Shown here piece after piece: positions 59,796 through 64,000 of a stretch of DNA of 64,000 nucleotides. The notes under the pieces were generated by a model. That model saw only the letters and a list, made by a program, of their open reading frames with translations. It was not told the DNA's origin and made no database searches. The stretch's first letter is position 1, and each line of letters opens with the position of its first letter. The translations under genes were made by a program, and so were the position numbers. The DNA comes from Rossellomorea pakistanensis (lineage in GTDB: Bacteria > Bacillota > Bacilli > Bacillales > Bacillaceae_B), in the NCBI RefSeq assembly GCF_016908495.1, contig NZ_JAFBDZ010000003.1, positions 558,001 through 622,000 of the forward strand, written 5' to 3'.

Positions 59796-60719
59796 ATGAT
59801 TTTTGATGCACATTGTGATGCCTTGTTAAAACTGCATTATTATAAAGAAAAGGCTTCTTTTCAAAGCAAAAATGAATTACATATAACCTATCCACAGCTT
59901 GTTTCAGCAGGAAGTAAGGTACAGCTCTTTGCTATTTTTCTTGAACCAGAGTTAAAGCCTGGCCAGCGTTTTCAAACAGCACTAGAAATGATAGAAGTTT
60001 TTCACAAACAAATTCTCGCTCCAAACCCTAAGATGAAGTTGGTCAAAAGTAAAAATGATATCGAACAATTAAAAGAAGATGAAATTGGGGCCATGTTAAC
60101 ACTTGAAGGCTGCGAAGCCATTGAAGAAGATCTAGTAAAACTCGAAACCCTTTATCAGCTTGGAGTTCGATCGGTAGGGTTAACCTGGAACTGGGCAAAT
60201 GCTGTGGCAGATGGAGCGTTAGAACCGAGAGCTGCAGGAATCACAAAATTCGGGAAAGAAGTTATTCAATTTTTAAATAGCAAGAAAATGTGGACGGATG
60301 TCTCCCATCTATGTGAAAAATCGTTCTGGGATACGTTAGAATTGGCTCAGTATCCGATTGCCTCCCATTCAAATACTTACACTTTATGTGAGCATCCGCG
60401 AAATCTAAAGGATGAACAAATAAGAGCACTTTTAGATAAAAACGGAGTAATCGGAGTAACCTTCGTCCCCAAGTTTTTGACGAAGAAAAATAAAGCAACG
60501 ATTGCAGATATTATCCGTCATCTCGACCATATTTGTTCATTAGGAGGCAAAGATCAGGTAGGGCTGGGCTCTGATTTTGATGGGATCTCTGAAACCGTCG
60601 AAGGATTGTCGTCATTTAAAGATTACTCATTATTGGTCAATGAGCTTCAGAAGCATTACAGTGAAGACCAAGTGCACAATATTCTTTATAAGAACTTTTT
60701 CAATAGGTTACCACAATAA
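59796..60719 (+). CDS. Membrane dipeptidase (peptidase family M19)
   Basis: 307-aa renal-dipeptidase-like zinc hydrolase. FDAHCDALLKL (metal-binding HxD), LEGCEAI (metal Glu), GLTWNWANAVADG, DVSHLCEKSFWD, PIASHSNTYTLCEHPRNL and VGLGSDFDGI are the M19 landmarks. Cytosolic by sequence, no signal peptide. ATG 59796 with GAGAGGAGAG; the upstream ATG 59769 lacks a site. Conserved between spoVS and the KorAB genes in several Bacillus. Confidence 0.93.
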   Translation: MIFDAHCDALLKLHYYKEKASFQSKNELHITYPQLVSAGSKVQLFAIFLEPELKPGQRFQTALEMIEVFHKQILAPNPKMKLVKSKNDIEQLKEDEIGAMLTLEGCEAIEEDLVKLETLYQLGVRSVGLTWNWANAVADGALEPRAAGITKFGKEVIQFLNSKKMWTDVSHLCEKSFWDTLELAQYPIASHSNTYTLCEHPRNLKDEQIRALLDKNGVIGVTFVPKFLTKKNKATIADIIRHLDHICSLGGKDQVGLGSDFDGISETVEGLSSFKDYSLLVNELQKHYSEDQVHNILYKNFFNRLPQ

Positions 60720-60747
60720 TAACTAGCGGTTTTCCGCTAGTTATTTT
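60718..60747 (+). terminator. Terminator after the dipeptidase gene
   Basis: AATAACTAGCGG / CCGCTAGTTATT, 12-bp perfect stem with a TTTT loop, followed by TT. The left arm overlaps the stop codon. The gap up to korA (60748-60983) holds no clear promoter. Confidence 0.9.
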
Positions 60748-60983
60748 ATTTTAATTAATGAGGAAATTGCCTTAGGAAAATATCTTTATAGAATTATACT
60801 CAAATTAGTATGTGATACGTTTTCATAGTTTCTGAGTCCAATAGATTACAAACAATAATAATGTAAGGGTTTTCATGATAAAAATCACTGGAAACTGTCT
60901 GAATTCCTAGTGATTCACCCTGAAAAGTGGTAAACTAGTTAAGATATTTCTATTAATGATCGTGTTTTGAAGGGGTGAATGAA

Positions 60984-62726
60984 ATGGTAGAACAACTGTC
61001 GTGGAAAGTTGGAGGACAGCAGGGTGAAGGGATTGAGAGTACCGGAGAAATCTTTTCTATGGCTCTTAATCGTTTAGGATATTATTTATATGGTTATCGT
61101 CATTTCTCTTCTCGTATTAAGGGAGGGCATACAAATAATAAGATCCGAGTCAGCACGAAGCAGGTTCGTGCAGTATCGGATGATTTAGATATATTAGTAG
61201 CTTTTGACCAAGAAACGATTGATGTGAATTATCATGAACTTCATGAAAACGGAATTATTATTGCAGATGCAAAGTTTAAACCTGTAAAGCCAGAAGATAC
61301 TTCTGCTTCATTATATATTATTCCTTTTACAGAACTTGCAACAGAACTGGGAACATCTTTAATGAAAAACATGGTAGCAGTCGGTGCTTCTTGTGCGGTA
61401 TTAAATCTCGACCCAGAAGTGTTTAAGGATGTTGTAGAAGAAATCTTTGGTCGCAAAGGTGAAACCGTTGTTGAAAAAAATATGGAAGCGATTAAACAAG
61501 GCTTCTCAACTATGAAGGAACAATTAGGTGATCATGTAGGCGTATGGCAATTAGAACAAGCAGATGGGAAAAAACGCATGTTTATGATCGGGAATGATGC
61601 TATTGCTTTAGGTGCTTTAGCAGCGGGTGTCAGACTGATGCCTGCATATCCTATTACGCCTGCATCTGAAATTATGGAATACTTAATTAAAAAATTGCCA
61701 TCTGTTGGAGGAACCGTCATTCAAACAGAAGATGAAATTGCGGCTGCTACAATGGCAATCGGTGCTAATTATGGAGGGATTCGTTCCTTCACTGCATCAG
61801 CAGGTCCGGGCCTCTCATTGATGATGGAAGCCATTGGCTTGTCAGGGATGACGGAACAACCACTAGTGGTAGTCGATACTCAACGTGGCGGTCCATCAAC
61901 AGGGTTACCTACAAAGCAAGAACAATCAGACTTGATGGCAATGATTTACGGAACACATGGAGATATTCCGAAAATCGTCCTAGCTCCAAGCACGGTTCAA
62001 GAGGCATTCTATGATACTACCGAAGCATTCAATCTAGCAGAAGAGCATCAATGTCCGGTTATTATCCTATCAGACTTACAGCTTTCACTTGGAAAACAAA
62101 CCGTGGAACCACTTGATTATAGTAAGGTAGAAATTCGACGCGGAAAATTAGTTAAGGATGCATCTGAACTTCCAGAGCTTGAACCAAAGAAATACTTCAA
62201 ACGATATGAAGTTACGGAAGATGGTGCCTCGCCTCGTGTGATACCAGGAATGAAAAACGGAATTCATCATGTGACAGGTGTTGAGCATGATGAAACTGGA
62301 AAGCCGTCTGAAGCTGCCTCAAATCGTAAAGCACAAATGGATAAACGATTCCGTAAAATTGAAAAGATCAAGTTCAATCATCCTATTCATGTAAATGCTC
62401 CAAATGAAGAGGCTGATCTACTACTGATTGGATTTAATTCTACACGAGGTGTGATAGAAGAGGCAATGGAACGTTTAGAAGCAGACGGAATAAAAGTAAA
62501 TCATGCACATGTTCGTCTCCTTCATCCATTCCCTGCAGAAGAATTACGCCCGCTGGTTGAATCTGCTAAGAAAATCGCAGTGATCGAGCATAATTCCACA
62601 GGTCAATTAGCAAATATTATCAAGATGAATGTTGGTCATGCAAACAAAATGACAAGTCTAACAAAGTATGATGGTACGCCATACTTGCCGCATGAAATTC
62701 ATTCACAGTGCAAGGAGTTGTTTTAA
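60984..62726 (+). CDS. korA: 2-oxoacid:ferredoxin oxidoreductase, alpha (gamma-alpha fused) subunit
   Basis: 580-aa subunit with an N-terminal gamma domain (1-185; GGQQGEGIESTGEIFSMAL, FSSRIKGGHTNNKIRVS) fused to the pyrimidine-binding alpha domain (from about 205; LMPAYPITPASEIMEYL, TASAGPGLSLMMEAIGLSG). Such enzymes oxidatively decarboxylate 2-oxoglutarate or related oxoacids to CoA esters with ferredoxin. AAGGGGTGA sets ATG 60984; the GTG nine bases before is less likely. korB follows after 3 bases. Confidence 0.93.
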   Translation: MVEQLSWKVGGQQGEGIESTGEIFSMALNRLGYYLYGYRHFSSRIKGGHTNNKIRVSTKQVRAVSDDLDILVAFDQETIDVNYHELHENGIIIADAKFKPVKPEDTSASLYIIPFTELATELGTSLMKNMVAVGASCAVLNLDPEVFKDVVEEIFGRKGETVVEKNMEAIKQGFSTMKEQLGDHVGVWQLEQADGKKRMFMIGNDAIALGALAAGVRLMPAYPITPASEIMEYLIKKLPSVGGTVIQTEDEIAAATMAIGANYGGIRSFTASAGPGLSLMMEAIGLSGMTEQPLVVVDTQRGGPSTGLPTKQEQSDLMAMIYGTHGDIPKIVLAPSTVQEAFYDTTEAFNLAEEHQCPVIILSDLQLSLGKQTVEPLDYSKVEIRRGKLVKDASELPELEPKKYFKRYEVTEDGASPRVIPGMKNGIHHVTGVEHDETGKPSEAASNRKAQMDKRFRKIEKIKFNHPIHVNAPNEEADLLLIGFNSTRGVIEEAMERLEADGIKVNHAHVRLLHPFPAEELRPLVESAKKIAVIEHNSTGQLANIIKMNVGHANKMTSLTKYDGTPYLPHEIHSQCKELF

Positions 62727-62729
62727 TCT

Positions 62730-63596
62730 ATGGCAACATTTAAAGATTTTCGTAATAATGTAAAACCGAACTGGTGCCCTGGATGTGGCGATTTCTCTGT
62801 ACAAGCATCCATTCAACGTGCAGCCGCAAATGTTGGTCTTGAACCTGAAGGGCTCGCCGTTGTATCAGGGATCGGATGTTCAGGAAGAATTTCTGGCTAC
62901 ATTAACTCCTATGGATTCCATGGTATCCATGGTCGCGCCCTGCCAATTGCTCAAGGGTTAAAAATGGCGAATCGTGACCTAACCGTTATTGCATCTGGGG
63001 GAGATGGAGATGGGTTTGCTATCGGGATGGGGCATACCATTCATGCAATGCGTAGAAACATCGATATTACCTATATTGTCATGGATAACCAAATTTATGG
63101 CCTAACTAAGGGCCAGACATCTCCACGATCAAGCGCAGGGTTTAAAACGAAATCAACACCACAAGGAGCGATCGAGCCTGCCCTAGCGCCTATGGAAATG
63201 GCATTGACAGCTGGAGCAACATTTGTTGCCCAAAGCTTCTCTTCTGATTTGAAGGAGTTGACGGCTCTCATTGAAGCTGGAATTCAACACAAAGGTTTCT
63301 CTGTCATTAACGTGTTCAGTCCATGTGTAACATACAATAAAATTAATACGTACGATTGGTTTAAAGAAAACCTAACAAAACTTAGCGATATTGAAGGCTA
63401 TGATCCTTCCAACCGAGAAGAAGCGATGAACACATTGATGAGAAAGGATGGACTTGTTACAGGGTTGATTTATCAAAATCAAGAACAACCATCCTATCAA
63501 GAGCTAGTTACAGGCTATTCAACCGAACCACTAGCACACCAAGACATTAAATTGGACGAACAGAAATTTGATGAACTACTAAAAGAATTTATGTAA
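62730..63596 (+). CDS. korB: 2-oxoacid:ferredoxin oxidoreductase, beta subunit
   Basis: 288-aa thiamine-diphosphate-binding subunit. NWCPGCGDFSVQ, GIGCSGRISGYINSYGFHGIHGRA, ASGGDGDGFAIGMGH (GDGD, ThDP/Mg) and IVMDNQIYGLTKGQTSPRS are visible. Cysteines in CPGCGD and a later Cys (SPCVTYN) match the 4Fe-4S ligands of this class. Forms a heterodimer unit with KorA. Terminator follows. Confidence 0.93.
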   Translation: MATFKDFRNNVKPNWCPGCGDFSVQASIQRAAANVGLEPEGLAVVSGIGCSGRISGYINSYGFHGIHGRALPIAQGLKMANRDLTVIASGGDGDGFAIGMGHTIHAMRRNIDITYIVMDNQIYGLTKGQTSPRSSAGFKTKSTPQGAIEPALAPMEMALTAGATFVAQSFSSDLKELTALIEAGIQHKGFSVINVFSPCVTYNKINTYDWFKENLTKLSDIEGYDPSNREEAMNTLMRKDGLVTGLIYQNQEQPSYQELVTGYSTEPLAHQDIKLDEQKFDELLKEFM

Positions 63597-63604
63597 TCAT
63601 AAAG

Positions 63605-63635
63605 AACCGAACTCCAATCAATGGGGTTCGGTTTT
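63605..63635. terminator. Terminator between korB and the convergent ORF
   Basis: AACCGAACTCC / GGGGTTCGGTT, 11-bp stem with one G-U, 7-nt loop, TT(TT). It lies between converging genes and could serve both, though the T-run is better for korB. Confidence 0.8.
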
Positions 63636-64000
63636 AATTTGGGTTTTGTTTTAATTGTTGGATTTCTTCCATAAGAATAGCGTTAGTGTATAAAAGGTGT
63701 TGAATCATTGTTTGGTTTTTTTGCTCATTATTTTCGTTAGATTTCTGTTTTGATTCATCCTGACTCTTCTGCTCAAATAGTAATCTGTTGTCTTTCATTA
63801 TACTGACCTCTTCTTTGAATTTTTTTAGCCCCATTATTATTTCCTGTTTTTCTTTATTAAGCATTTGAATATTTTCTTGGAGGTCTTGAATCAACTTTTG
63901 AGCTTCTTGAAGTTGTTTTACTTTTTCCCATTCACTTTTAGAAAGGGTTTCAATTAGCTCTTTTTGTTCTTCTTGAAATTTCTTTAATTCCTTCATTTCT
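63634..64000 (-). CDS. Unknown coiled-coil protein (5' end probably outside window)
   Basis: The only minus-strand gene candidate. The frame is open from the window edge; an ATG at 63996 would give 120 aa ending in IQQLKQNPN. The sequence is almost entirely heptad-like and rich in Glu, Lys and Gln (EEQKELIETLSK, LQENIQMLNKEKQE), with a Gln/Asn/Ser-rich segment (about 78-93). I do not recognise a family. The start and full length are unknown. In related Bacillus the miaB-mutS region usually follows korB directly, so this looks like a local insertion or strain-specific gene. Confidence 0.55.
   Translation of the reverse strand, partial: EMKELKKFQEEQKELIETLSKSEWEKVKQLQEAQKLIQDLQENIQMLNKEKQEIIMGLKKFKEEVSIMKDNRLLFEQKSQDESKQKSNENNEQKNQTMIQHLLYTNAILMEEIQQLKQNPN

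Overview
This window comes from the chromosome of an endospore-forming Bacillaceae bacterium. It is low in G+C, almost every gene is on the + strand, and the gene order is the classical tsf-pyrH-frr ... polC ... nusA-infB ... pnp ... dpaAB ... spoIIIE ... recA-rny-spoVS order of Bacillus and relatives. Protein sequences resemble those of B. subtilis throughout but are clearly diverged, and the order differs in places, so this is not B. subtilis. I cannot fix the genus from the window. No rRNA, tRNA, CRISPR array, prophage or intact insertion sequence was seen.

Layout. (1) 1-12300: end of tsf, pyrH, frr, then lipid and isoprenoid genes (uppS, cdsA, dxr), the intramembrane protease rseP, proS and the Gram-positive replicase polC. 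(2) 12300-22400: ribosome and transcription block rimP-nusA-ylxR-ylxQ-infB-ylxP-rbfA-truB-ribF-rpsO-pnp. (3) 22500-31000: ylxY, an M16 peptidase, ymxH, the dipicolinate synthase genes dpaA-dpaB, and the aspartate/diaminopimelate genes asd-dapG-dapA. Lysine-branch intermediates therefore feed both the cell wall and spore dipicolinate. (4) 31000-35600: a PlsY-like acyltransferase paralogue, tepA, ylzJ and the DNA translocase spoIIIE. (5) 35600-41700: a GntR regulator and a four-gene nucleoside-type ABC importer (BMP lipoprotein, double ATPase, two permeases). Here I can see repeated GTCAGA-type operators and a CcpA (cre) site. (6) 41900-51800: a NagZ-like glycosidase, an M16 pair (one without the zinc motif), ymfI, ymfJ, a cluster of GC-richer intergenic repeats, ymfK, a RodZ-like protein, pgsA and cinA. 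(7) 51800-55060: recA with a LexA box, a possible small ORF, and rny. (8) 55200-58120: a dimethylarginine-hydrolase-like gene and a preQ1-riboswitch-controlled queCDE operon, lying between rny and ymdB. (9) 58200-64000: ymdB, spoVS, an M19 dipeptidase, the 2-oxoacid:ferredoxin oxidoreductase korAB, and one minus-strand coiled-coil ORF running off the window end.

Most of the window is conserved housekeeping and sporulation chromosome, and I do not see a convincing undescribed multi-gene system. The points most worth a second look are: the regulatory architecture of the nucleoside importer; a possible 53-codon ORF coupled to rny; the conserved but functionally unknown YmfK protein (ACT-like N-terminus plus P-loop-like motif); the PlsY paralogue standing where RNase J2 usually sits; a family of related intergenic stem-loops with a TGACC/GGTCA core; and the repeat cluster upstream of ymfK.

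Start codons were chosen by ribosome-binding-site spacing and by remembered family N-termini; several genes (dxr, rseP, mlpA, ymxH, dapA, the rodZ-like gene, cinA) appear to use TTG. All homology statements are from recognition of motifs and remembered family sequences, not from a database search.
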